A stretch of DNA of 7,388 nt from Thermodesulfobacteriota bacterium (GTDB lineage: Bacteria; Desulfobacterota; Syntrophobacteria; BM002), in assembly GCA_947259475.1 (NCBI GenBank), contig CAMYLW010000361.1, forward strand, positions 1 to 7,388, written 5' to 3'. Both the position numbers and the translations under genes were made by a program. Positions 1 to 6,057 of this stretch are shown one piece after another. Each line of letters opens with the position of its first letter. The first letter of the stretch is position 1. The notes below the pieces were generated by a model, which searched no databases, was not told the DNA's origin, and saw only the letters and a program-made list of their open reading frames with translations.

Positions 1-1090
1 GGTTGAGCAACCCGGAGGTCAGGCCCATAATTTCTTCAGGCGTGTTCTCCTGGACTATCCCCCACAGCGTGCTGATGAACCCGCCCGTGGTAATGCCCAT
101 CACTAGCAACACCAGGGAAAGACCGGCGATCCCCAACTGACTGTAGAAGAAACTCATTCCTATCCAGGTCAAAGTATACACGGTCAGGATTGCGATCAGG
201 GTATTTCCTTTGCCGAGTGAAAACCGGTCGGTCAGCCAGCCGAAAAAGGGCGCACCAATGATCACGCCCACGGGGATCAGCATGTTCAATTTGCTGGCAA
301 AGATGCGTTCGATCCCAAGAACTGTCATCAAGAACGGCGTTGCCCACAGCCCCTGCAGGGTTATCAGGGTACCGTATATGCCGAAAAAAATTGTCGCAAT
401 GATCCAGAACTGCCTGGATGCCAGCACCTTGAATACTTTTGCTCTAGAACCCGGATTGCTCCCTAAGGCTGTGACGGGCTCTACCTGAACCGGCTCTGGG
501 GGAAGGGCATAGTCTCGGGTGAGCAATAGCGTCACAAATGCCAATCCCACCGTGATCCCGCCAATCAGGAAAAATGTGGACCGCCACCCCCAGGTACCGG
601 CCGCCCAGGCAAGGGGTGTGGTGGCAATCACGGCCCCGAGATTGCCCATGGACATGAGCAGGCCGATCATAGTGGCAAACTCATTCTTTCTGTACCACTG
701 GGAGATAGCCTTGACCGCCGGCACGTACACACCACCGACGCCAAGTCCGATAAGGGCCCGGCCCGCTGAAGCCCAGCCGATGTTCGGCGCCATGCCGAAA
801 AGAAAACACCCAGCAGCAGCCCCCAAGGACCAGTAGCCGATCACTCGCCGGGGCCCGATCCGGTCGGACAGGTATCCCACAAGCGGCTGTTCAAAAGCAT
901 AGAGATAGAAATACAAGGACGACATGAAGCCCAGCGCCGTCGCGTTGGTGTGAAACGATTCTAAAAGGTCCGAGACAATGACCGAAGTGGACACCCGGTG
1001 GAAATAGACGAAAAAGTACACCACGCTGACGATGGAAAAAACCATCCAGCGGTGGGGGTCGCGGTCTGGATAAGGAGTGTGGTTTTTCAT
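1..1090 (-). CDS. MFS family transporter, 3' end cut off by window edge
   Basis: The frame is open for 363 codons from the ATG at 1090 to the left edge, so the C-terminus lies outside the window. The translation is a hydrophobic major facilitator protein in the inner membrane. Residues 15-40 form the first helix. The loop 2-3 motif A is GYLSDRIGPRRV (72-83). A charged central loop spans about 190-222, and a second motif A-like loop, GWLTDRFSLGKG, sits at 284-295. About ten helices are visible; the usual twelve would need some 40-60 more residues. The start is set by an in-frame TGA directly before the ATG. No good ribosome binding site is visible and the cobQ stop lies only 21 bases upstream, so translational coupling in a cobQ-MFS operon is likely. 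The overall look recalls organic-anion carriers of the GlpT/hexuronate type, but the substrate cannot be read from the sequence. A cobalt or corrinoid role from context would be guesswork. Confidence 0.92.
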   Translation of the reverse strand, partial: MKNHTPYPDRDPHRWMVFSIVSVVYFFVYFHRVSTSVIVSDLLESFHTNATALGFMSSLYFYLYAFEQPLVGYLSDRIGPRRVIGYWSLGAAAGCFLFGMAPNIGWASAGRALIGLGVGGVYVPAVKAISQWYRKNEFATMIGLLMSMGNLGAVIATTPLAWAAGTWGWRSTFFLIGGITVGLAFVTLLLTRDYALPPEPVQVEPVTALGSNPGSRAKVFKVLASRQFWIIATIFFGIYGTLITLQGLWATPFLMTVLGIERIFASKLNMLIPVGVIIGAPFFGWLTDRFSLGKGNTLIAILTVYTLTWIGMSFFYSQLGIAGLSLVLLVMGITTGGFISTLWGIVQENTPEEIMGLTSGLLN

Positions 1091-1111
1091 TCAATTTTCT
1101 GGGGATAAATC

Positions 1112-2638
1112 TCAAGTACCGATGATTTGATAGATGAGATCCATGTCTAGGTAGTTGCGAAGATGCGAGGCCAACTTGTCGTACTGCTCATCTTGCCAGC
1201 GACGGAAAGATCCCAATCTCTCCTTGGTTAGCTCCACATCATCAACACTCATGAGCCGACTAATGAGGCGGTGCCTCAAACCATCGTTATCAAACAGGCC
1301 GTGTAAGTAACTTCCCCAGACGCGGCCGTCGCTGGAAATCAGGCCGTCCTTGACCTGCACCGGCTTACCATTGCGCTCCACAATTTCCAGAAGGGGAGTG
1401 GCTGGCCCCAGAACCCGACTCTGTCCCATGTGGATTTCATAGCCGTGCACTTGGTCAGCGGGATCAGCCAGTTCTGGCCAAAGCAATCTGGCCCTGACCT
1501 GAGTGGTCACCTTTTCTCCCAATAGTTCTGTCTCCATATCCAGCAGGCCCAGGCCGGTTATTTCTTGGAGGTCGCTCTCCACCCTCATAGGGTCCAGCAC
1601 TTTTTGGCCCAGCATCTGATAGCCACCGCAAATGCCCACCACAGTACCGCCTCTGGCATGAAAAGAAATGATTGCCTCAGCAATGCCCTGATTGTGCAGA
1701 TAACGAAGATCGTTGAGGGTATTCTTGCTGCCGGGTAGAATCACCAGATCCATATCAAAAACCTGCTCGGGAGCAGTGAAATAGGTAAGGCTAACTGCTG
1801 GCTCTTGCTCGAGGCTGTCGAAGTCCGTGTAGTTTGAAATGTGCGGCAGACGGATAACACCAACCCGCACCTGTTCCTGTGGTCTCTCTTTTGGCGCCCT
1901 CATCTTGAGGTCCAGGGCAACACTGTCTTCTTCGGGAATGTGGATATCCGTAAAATAGTGCACCAGGCCCAGAATCGGCTTGCCGGTGCGAGTCTCGAGA
2001 AACTCCACCCCGGAAAGAAGCAAGGATGGGTCTCCTCTGAACTTGTTGATGATTAACCCTTTTACCAGGTCCCGCTCTGCTGGCGTGAAAAGCTCCATAT
2101 GTCCGACTATACTTGCAAATACTCCTCCCCGGTCTATGTCTGCCACCAACAACACTGGGGCCTCCACCCGCTCCGCCATGGAAAAGTTTACCAGGTCCTT
2201 ATCCTTGAGGTTAATTTCTGCTGCACTGCCCGCGCCCTCCAATACCAGGACCTGGTATTGTGCCTCCAGGCGACGATAGCTTTCCATGACCTGCGTTACC
2301 AGATCAGATTTCTTCTGATAGTACTCTGCTGCCGTAAAATTACCGATTACCTTGCCGTGCAATATGACCTGGGAACCAACATTGGACGTGGGCTTCAGTA
2401 GAATTGGATTCATATCAACATGTGGCTCAATGCCGGCTGCCTCTGCCTGTACTACTTGAGCCCGGCCCATCTCGCCCCCTTCCGGAGTGATGAAGGAGTT
2501 GAGTGCCATGTTCTGGGCCTTGAATGGAGCTACCCTATAGCCGTCTTGTTTGAGAATCCGACACAGGCCGGCCACAAGGATGCTCTTTCCCACATCCGAA
2601 CCTGTTCCCAGTATCATCAGGTTTCTTGCTTTTGCCAT
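1112..2638 (-). CDS. cobQ: Cobyric acid synthase (CobQ/CbiP), intact
   Basis: This 508-residue cytoplasmic enzyme catalyses glutamine- and ATP-dependent amidation of the b, d, e and g carboxylates of adenosylcobyrinic acid a,c-diamide, giving cobyric acid. The N-terminal synthetase domain carries the modified P-loop GTGSDVGKS (11-19), followed by FKAQNMALNSF (39-49), VLEGAGS (132-138) and VADIDRGGVFAS (165-176), all typical of CobQ. The C-terminal class I glutamine amidotransferase domain has GICGGYQMLGQ with nucleophile Cys337, the GYEIHMG segment (399-405) and WGSYLHGLFDN with catalytic His446. Length is normal for the family and nothing is broken. The ATG at 2638 is preceded by AGAGGA (2649-2654) with 10 bases of spacing. 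No other cobalamin gene is visible, and I see no cobalamin riboswitch upstream. The stop is 21 bases from the MFS start, suggesting one transcript. Confidence 0.98.
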   Translation of the reverse strand: MAKARNLMILGTGSDVGKSILVAGLCRILKQDGYRVAPFKAQNMALNSFITPEGGEMGRAQVVQAEAAGIEPHVDMNPILLKPTSNVGSQVILHGKVIGNFTAAEYYQKKSDLVTQVMESYRRLEAQYQVLVLEGAGSAAEINLKDKDLVNFSMAERVEAPVLLVADIDRGGVFASIVGHMELFTPAERDLVKGLIINKFRGDPSLLLSGVEFLETRTGKPILGLVHYFTDIHIPEEDSVALDLKMRAPKERPQEQVRVGVIRLPHISNYTDFDSLEQEPAVSLTYFTAPEQVFDMDLVILPGSKNTLNDLRYLHNQGIAEAIISFHARGGTVVGICGGYQMLGQKVLDPMRVESDLQEITGLGLLDMETELLGEKVTTQVRARLLWPELADPADQVHGYEIHMGQSRVLGPATPLLEIVERNGKPVQVKDGLISSDGRVWGSYLHGLFDNDGLRHRLISRLMSVDDVELTKERLGSFRRWQDEQYDKLASHLRNYLDMDLIYQIIGT

Positions 2639-2657
2639 AGTTCTCGCTTCCTCTTGG

Positions 2658-2685
2658 CATAAGGCTCAGGGCGCAAGGTGCAAGG
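2658..2685 (-). repeat. Heptamer array, type CCTTGCR (4 units)
   Basis: On the minus strand four 7-base units follow one another: CCTTGCA, CCTTGCG, CCCTGAG, CCTTATG. They end four bases before the cobQ ribosome binding site. The units are degenerate but keep the 7-base register exactly. The word CCTTGCG also occurs in the spacer after aroC, at 4148-4154 on the plus strand, next to another heptamer run. Confidence 0.6.
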
Positions 2686-2755
2686 CCGATTGATAGAATT
2701 AAGTAGCCAGTAAGTGAGAGTAACTCGATTCTTATCGCGCTATTCCTGAATTCTA

Positions 2756-2790
2756 ACTGATCTCTGACTTCAGACTTCTGACCTCTGAAT
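2756..2790 (+). repeat. Heptamer array, type TCTGACY (5 units)
   Basis: On the plus strand the units are ACTGATC, TCTGACT, TCAGACT, TCTGACC and TCTGAAT, in unbroken 7-base register. The sequence is noncoding, between the Gate-family gene and cobQ. A related run (TCTGCTT, TCTGATC, TCCGATT, TCGGACT) lies in the spacer after aroC at 4157-4184, which argues for a dispersed family. Confidence 0.7.
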
Positions 2791-2794
2791 CCTT

Positions 2795-2829
2795 ACGCTC
2801 TGCGCTTAGCGCTATGCGCTATGCGTCCG
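2795..2829 (+). repeat. Heptamer array, type GCGCTAT (5 units)
   Basis: The units ACGCTCT, GCGCTTA, GCGCTAT, GCGCTAT and GCGTCCG follow in strict 7-base register, four bases after the TCTGACY array. The run ends exactly where the displaced reading frame of the Gate-family gene stops (TAG at 2832-2830). Two neighbouring arrays of different sequence but the same period suggest one generating mechanism. Confidence 0.7.
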
Positions 2830-3841
2830 CTACATAGCCGTTAATAATATGTACACGGCCCCAACTATGATAACGCTGATCACCCTGAGGGTTTGTCCCA
2901 GGGTGATTAACAGAACCCCAAGCTTCGGTCTAAAGATTCCCATGTAGTAAGGAAGCTGGTGCCTTAAGGCCCTCACCATCCAATAGAGCCCCGGCTGCTG
3001 CAAACCCGGAAGTAAATTCAGCCACCAAACTGAAAATTACTACACTCATGGATTCTATCGGAACCACAGTGGAGGTGATCCCCCCCGCGAGCTGCAACCG
3101 TAGCCAGGTGAAAAAACCCAATTGGCTTACAAGCATCACTACCAGATAGACCGGAACCACAAGCAGCATAATCCGCTGCAATCTCTTGATAAATTTCTGC
3201 CAGGTCTCTTCAATAATAGCCCCCCATGATTTTCTTTCTCTCTTTTCGTCTGCCATTATCAGTCCACGTGGGGGAAGCGACAATCTTGAAAAAGTCACCA
3301 GACCTGCCGTTCTGAGTAGCGTGGCTATCAGCGTCAAAACGAGATAAAGTAGCCCGGCCTGACCTGCCAGCGGAAGAATTATGAAAAATGTCGTGGGAAG
3401 ATGGAGAAAATAGGCTGGCAAACCATTCAACAAACTGGTCAGAATCACTTCTTTTCTGGTGAGCTTACCTTCCTCATGGAAGGTCACCAACATGGCCTGA
3501 GCTGCTGTGCCGGAAACGAAGGCGGTGGTGAAAGAAGCTCCAGACCCATCCGGTAAGTGGCCCCAACGCATCAGCGGTCGCACAATGGCTGAGAGACGGC
3601 CGGTCCAGCCTGAAGCTTCGATAATCTGGCCGGCGAAAAGCCCGAGAGAAATGAGAAGGGTCATGCGCAGTAGTGGTTTAACAAGACGTTTCCAGAGAAA
3701 AGCTGGATCTTTAAAAGACGAAGAGATGGTTGGACTGCCAAAATAAAAAACCAGCAGAGCCAGTAGCAAGAGAGCGGCCAGGATGCCGTACAGCAGCCAC
3801 GGTGAGGTCCTCTTCTTTGTTTTCAAAGTGCCACTTGTCAT
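2830..3841 (-). pseudogene. Nucleoside-recognition (Gate) family membrane protein, frameshifted near the 3' end
   Basis: The first frame, from ATG 3841, codes 303 residues and stops at 2930. It has a membrane helix at 15-34, a helix-rich block at 53-75, the small-residue gate segment AFVSGTAAQAMLVTF (107-121), paired helices at 149-176, a charged cytoplasmic stretch at 192-222, a helix at 223-246 and a second gate-like segment VAEFTSGFAAAGALLD (273-288). After Asp288 the frame becomes unrelated (GLKAPASL, stop). The expected C-terminus continues in another frame from 2979 to TAG 2830: VRALRHQLPYYMGIF, then a final helix. From memory of the family, some 15-20 residues between the two parts are missing, so this looks like a deletion with a frameshift. 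Such proteins (Gate domain, SpmA/SpmB relatives) are membrane proteins of unclear substrate. No ribosome binding site precedes the ATG, which lies inside a repeat unit; TTG at codon 6 is an alternative start. Assembly error is the main alternative to real loss. Confidence 0.8.
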
Positions 3842-4138
3842 TCGTCATTTATGCGCGCTCGCTGCGCTCAGCTGTCATTCATAGTCATTTGGCCACTGAA
3901 AGTGGCCGTCATTACGCTACGCTGTCAATATGCCTGCGGCGTCATTTATGGTCATTAGGTCAATCATTCGCGCTCGCTGCGCTCCGCTCAGTCCCGCAAG
4001 CGGGTTCCCAGTTTCGCTACGCTGTCATTCATAGTTAACTGTCATTGTAGCGTTAAGACAACTTAATGACGGCCGTAAGGCCCAATGACGGGCGCAGCCC
4101 TAATGACGGCGAAGCCACCTGACGCGAAGTACAATGAC
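3837..4138. repeat. AATGAC/GTCATT mini-hairpin array between aroC and the Gate-family gene
   Basis: This spacer has no credible gene. On the plus strand GTCATT occurs at 3837, 3844, 3874, 3884, 3908, 3941, 3951, 4024 and 4041, with variants GTCAAT at 3924 and 3959. The complement AATGAC occurs at 4065, 4084, 4102 and 4133, so orientation flips between 4046 and 4065. Between hexamers lie perfect small palindromes: GGCCACT-GAA-AGTGGCC (3891-3907), GCC-TGC-GGC (3932-3940), GGCC-GTAA-GGCC (4071-4082), GGGC-GCA-GCCC (4090-4100) and GGC-GAA-GCC (4108-4116). A further palindrome, CCCG-CAAG-CGGG (3993-4004), and two copies of the word CGCTCGCTGCGCTC (3855, 3970) also occur. The stems differ from one another while the separating hexamer is constant. 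The shared GTCATT start recalls the GTCATTGCGAG-type intergenic repeats of many environmental genomes, but the rest of that repeat is absent. Confidence 0.8.
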
Positions 4139-4156
4139 CTGGCAACGCCTTGCGCC

Positions 4157-4198
4157 TCTGCTTTCTGATCTCCGATTTCGGACTGCGTAGTGCCTATT
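4157..4198 (+). repeat. Heptamer array overlapping the aroC 3' end (6 units)
   Basis: The plus strand reads TCTGCTT, TCTGATC, TCCGATT, TCGGACT, GCGTAGT, GCCTATT in 7-base register. The order, TCTGA-type units followed by GCG-type units, is the same as at 2756-2829. The last unit covers the aroC stop codon (4194-4196), so the array reaches the gene's very end. The units are more degenerate than those beside cobQ. Confidence 0.5.
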
Positions 4199-5319
4199 GT
4201 CTGATCGCTTTCTGTTGTAACAACATATCCGCCAGAACCAACCGCACCATGGCGGTGCAAACGGGCACGATACGGGGGATGGCCGAGACGTCGTGTCTTC
4301 CCTTGACCGAGAGGGTTATGGACTCACCGTCCTCCGTGATGGTCTCCTGCTCCTTCTCAATGGAGGGAATGGGTTTCACCGCCACGCGAGCCACAATCTC
4401 GTCTCCGTTGGAAATTCCTCCCAGAATGCCGCCGGAGTTATTGGAAAGAAACCCTCCTGGACTCAAGGGATCGTTGTTCTCTGAGCCGAGCATTCCTGCT
4501 GCTGCAAAGCCGCTGCCGATCTCTACACCTTTCACCGCGCCAATCCCCATCAGAGCTCCAGCAAGGGCTGCATCCAATTTGGCAAAAACCGGTTCGCCGA
4601 GGCCGGCCGGACATCTTTGAGCCCGGACCTCTACTACCCCGCCAGCCTTTGGCAAAAACCGGTTCGCCGAGGCCGGCCGGACATCCTTGAGCCCGGACCT
4701 CTACTACCCCGCCAGCCGAATCTCCGGCCTCTTTAATCTCTTGCAAACGTTGAATCATTCGTGGGACTGCTTCGGGATCTGGACAGAAAAGAGGGTTTTT
4801 AAAAATCTCACCAAAATCCAAGTTTTGAGCACGAACGCCACCCAAGGCCAAAGTGTAACCCAACACGGTAATCCCATGCTGATCCAGGACCTTTTTCGCC
4901 ACAGCGCCGGCAGCTACTCGAGCCACCGTCTCCCGTCCCGAGGCCCGGCCACCTCCACGCCGCTCTCGAATTCCATATTTGTGCCAGTAAGTGTAGTCAG
5001 CGTGGCCCGGTCGAAAGACATTCTTGAGATCATCGTAAGCGCTGCTGTCCACATCTCGGTTGTAGATCACGAGGCTTATGGGAGTGCCGGTAGTACGACC
5101 CTCAAGAACACCTGACAAGACTTCTACTTGATCCGGTTCACGGCGAGAAGTGGAGACACGACTATCGCGAGCTCGTCGCCAGGCCAATTCTTGGTTTATG
5201 TCCTCTGCGGTGAGAGTCAAGCCTGGCGGGCAGCCGTCAACCACAGCACCCAGGGCAGGTCCATGGGATTCACCCCAGGTAGTGACGCGAAACATGCTAC
5301 CAAAGGTATTTCCTGGCAT
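4194..5319 (-). pseudogene. aroC: Chorismate synthase, frameshifted by a 70-bp tandem duplication
   Basis: Chorismate synthase converts 5-enolpyruvylshikimate-3-phosphate to chorismate, using reduced FMN. The start ATG 5319 has a strong site AAAGGAG (5327-5333) seven bases upstream, and the N-terminus NTFGSMFRVTTWGESHG fits the family. Signature 1 is GESHG (16-20), and signature 2 is the GRASGRETVARVAAGA region (124-139). The frame is correct to Lys224 (GEPVFAK), then runs into the second repeat copy out of frame and stops at 4438, giving 293 residues with 69 meaningless ones. The true C-terminal part, including signature 3 ([10 protein letters not shown]), lies in another frame and ends at 4194. 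Removing one 70-bp copy restores a single 351-residue protein of normal family length. The rest of the gene shows no decay, so the event is recent, polymorphic or an assembly artefact. It lies 86 bases downstream of aroK, and AATGAC repeat arrays flank it on both sides. Confidence 0.95.
4578..4717. repeat. 70-bp direct tandem duplication inside aroC
   Basis: Bases 4578-4647 and 4648-4717 are the same 70-base unit with a single difference: T at 4616 against C at 4686. That changes the aroC residue after the AQ pair from Gly (copy at 4648-4717) to Arg (copy at 4578-4647). Seventy is not a multiple of three, so the duplication breaks the reading frame. The flanking bases differ on both sides, which fixes the unit boundaries. 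Confidence 0.98.
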
Positions 5320-5326
5320 CAGTCAA

Positions 5327-5333
5327 CTCCTTT
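5327..5333 (-). promoter_or_regulatory. aroC ribosome binding site
   Basis: AAAGGAG on the minus strand lies seven bases before ATG 5319. It confirms the aroC start and shows that the translation signal survives although the gene is broken further down. Confidence 0.85.
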
Positions 5334-5345
5334 AAAATAACTACC

Positions 5346-5397
5346 AATGACCATAAATGACGGGCGATCAGCCCTAATGACGCCGAAGGCAAATGAC
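5346..5397 (+). repeat. AATGAC mini-hairpin array between aroK and aroC
   Basis: AATGAC occurs at 5346, 5356, 5376 and 5392. Between them lie GGGC-GATCA-GCCC (5362-5374) and GCC-GAA-GGC (5382-5390), each followed by one base and the next hexamer. The unit 5356-5390 closely matches 4084-4116 beyond aroC, in the same orientation. The 16-mer AATGACCATAAATGAC (5346-5361) recurs exactly, inverted, at 3941-3956. The array fills most of the 86-base aroK-aroC spacer and would be transcribed if the two genes share a message. Confidence 0.8.
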
Positions 5398-5405
5398 TAC
5401 GAGCA

Positions 5406-5951
5406 CTATATACTATGAGAAGTTTTGAGCCAGCGCATTATGCTTTCGGCCACTTCCTCCAGAGACAGGTCATCTGTTTCCACTTGCAGATGCATGGCCT
5501 CATCATAAAGGGGCACTCTTTCTGCCAAAACCTCCTCGATCTCAACGACAGAGTCGTTCCCATGGAGAGGGGGCCGTTGGCCGGCGGTGCTTCTGTCCGC
5601 TTCCATCCGTGCGCCAATGGTAGCCGGACTGGCATGAAGCCAAACTACTTTCCCGCTGCCACGCATTGTGGCAATATTCTCGGGCACTGTTACCACGCCA
5701 CCGCCTGTAGAGATCACCTGTTTTGTAGCCTGACTGAGCCTCTCGAGCAACTGGGCTTCGCGCTCCCTGAAATATTTCCAGCCCTGGCTGTCGACAATAT
5801 CCTCGATCGGGATCCCCGCCTCTGCCACCAGTTCATGGTCCATATCAACGAAGGTCCAGACCAGAGCCTCAGCAAGCAGTCGGCCCACGCTGGTCTTGCC
5901 CGTACAGCGATAACCCACAAGGTAGAGGTTCACTGGCAGCCGCCTCAACAT
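5406..5951 (-). CDS. aroK: Shikimate kinase
   Basis: This cytoplasmic enzyme transfers phosphate from ATP to the 3-hydroxyl of shikimate. Its 181 residues are a normal length. Visible motifs are the P-loop GYRCTGKTS (13-21), the DMD pair Asp36/Asp38 that binds Mg and shikimate, FRERE with Arg62, the STGGGVV glycine triplet (81-87), the lid segment AGQRPPL with Arg126, and the adenine-side ERVPLY (144-149). All key residues are present. The ATG at 5951 has no clear ribosome binding site. GTG at 5933 (residue 7, giving VNLYLVGYRC) has GAGG nine bases upstream and would match the usual short N-terminus of the family, so it may be the true start. The gene is followed by aroC on the same strand. 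I could not settle on a promoter in the 73-base gap up to the regulator's terminator. The symbol aroK (rather than aroL) is assigned by family only. Confidence 0.95.
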   Translation of the reverse strand: MLRRLPVNLYLVGYRCTGKTSVGRLLAEALVWTFVDMDHELVAEAGIPIEDIVDSQGWKYFREREAQLLERLSQATKQVISTGGGVVTVPENIATMRGSGKVVWLHASPATIGARMEADRSTAGQRPPLHGNDSVVEIEEVLAERVPLYDEAMHLQVETDDLSLEEVAESIMRWLKTSHSI

Positions 5952-6024
5952 ATTTTGTCATATTTCAAGGAAGTTCAATGGTAGCAGGGAGATGGGATAT
6001 TTGCAAACTAGTGGTAGGACAAGA

Positions 6025-6056
6025 AAACTCCCGGCGTTTTATAACGCCGGGAGTTT
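6025..6056 (-). terminator. Rho-independent terminator of the response regulator gene
   Basis: A perfect 14-bp inverted repeat (arms 6025-6038 and 6043-6056, loop of four bases, core CCCGGCG/CGCCGGG) begins one base after the regulator's TAA. On the minus strand the descending arm runs into TTTTCTTG, a short U-rich tail. This isolates the regulator from aroK and implies that aroK has its own promoter. Confidence 0.9.
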
Positions 6057-6057
6057 C

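Larger units (their letters stand above)
2639..2829. other. Spacer between cobQ and the Gate-family gene
   Basis: These 191 bases hold no credible gene. They contain the cobQ ribosome binding site, three runs of degenerate 7-bp repeats (listed separately) and about 70 bases (2686-2755) with no structure I can name. I see no convincing terminator, no clear promoter and no riboswitch elements. Confidence 0.7.

Noticed and set aside
36..347. Small minus-strand frame of 103 codons as a separate gene
   Set aside because: It is an alternative frame of the MFS gene, whose own frame is open throughout and has clear transporter motifs.
2879..2907. Terminator formed by ATCACCCT and AGGGTGAT
   Set aside because: The arms lie inside the displaced C-terminal coding part of the Gate-family gene, the loop is 13 bases and no T-run follows on the minus strand.
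3890..3907. Cobalamin riboswitch, because GCCACTG resembles part of the B12-box region
   Set aside because: It is one arm of a perfect short hairpin, the other conserved riboswitch segments are absent, and it is not next to cobQ.
3837..4138. CRISPR array
   Set aside because: The constant part is only six bases, spacing is irregular, inserts are palindromic and orientation reverses within the array.
4194..4655. A separate short chorismate-synthase-like gene
   Set aside because: It is the C-terminal part of aroC displaced by the 70-bp duplication. It opens only with a TTG inside the repeat and lacks the N-terminal signatures.
4194..5319. Programmed ribosomal frameshifting in aroC
   Set aside because: A literal repeat of 70 bases explains the shift. 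A frameshift product would carry a 23-residue duplication inside a conserved fold, and no slippery motif is evident.
5415..5984. Long plus-strand frame opposite aroK
   Set aside because: It mirrors a well-supported shikimate kinase gene, has no recognisable domain and reads like antisense composition.
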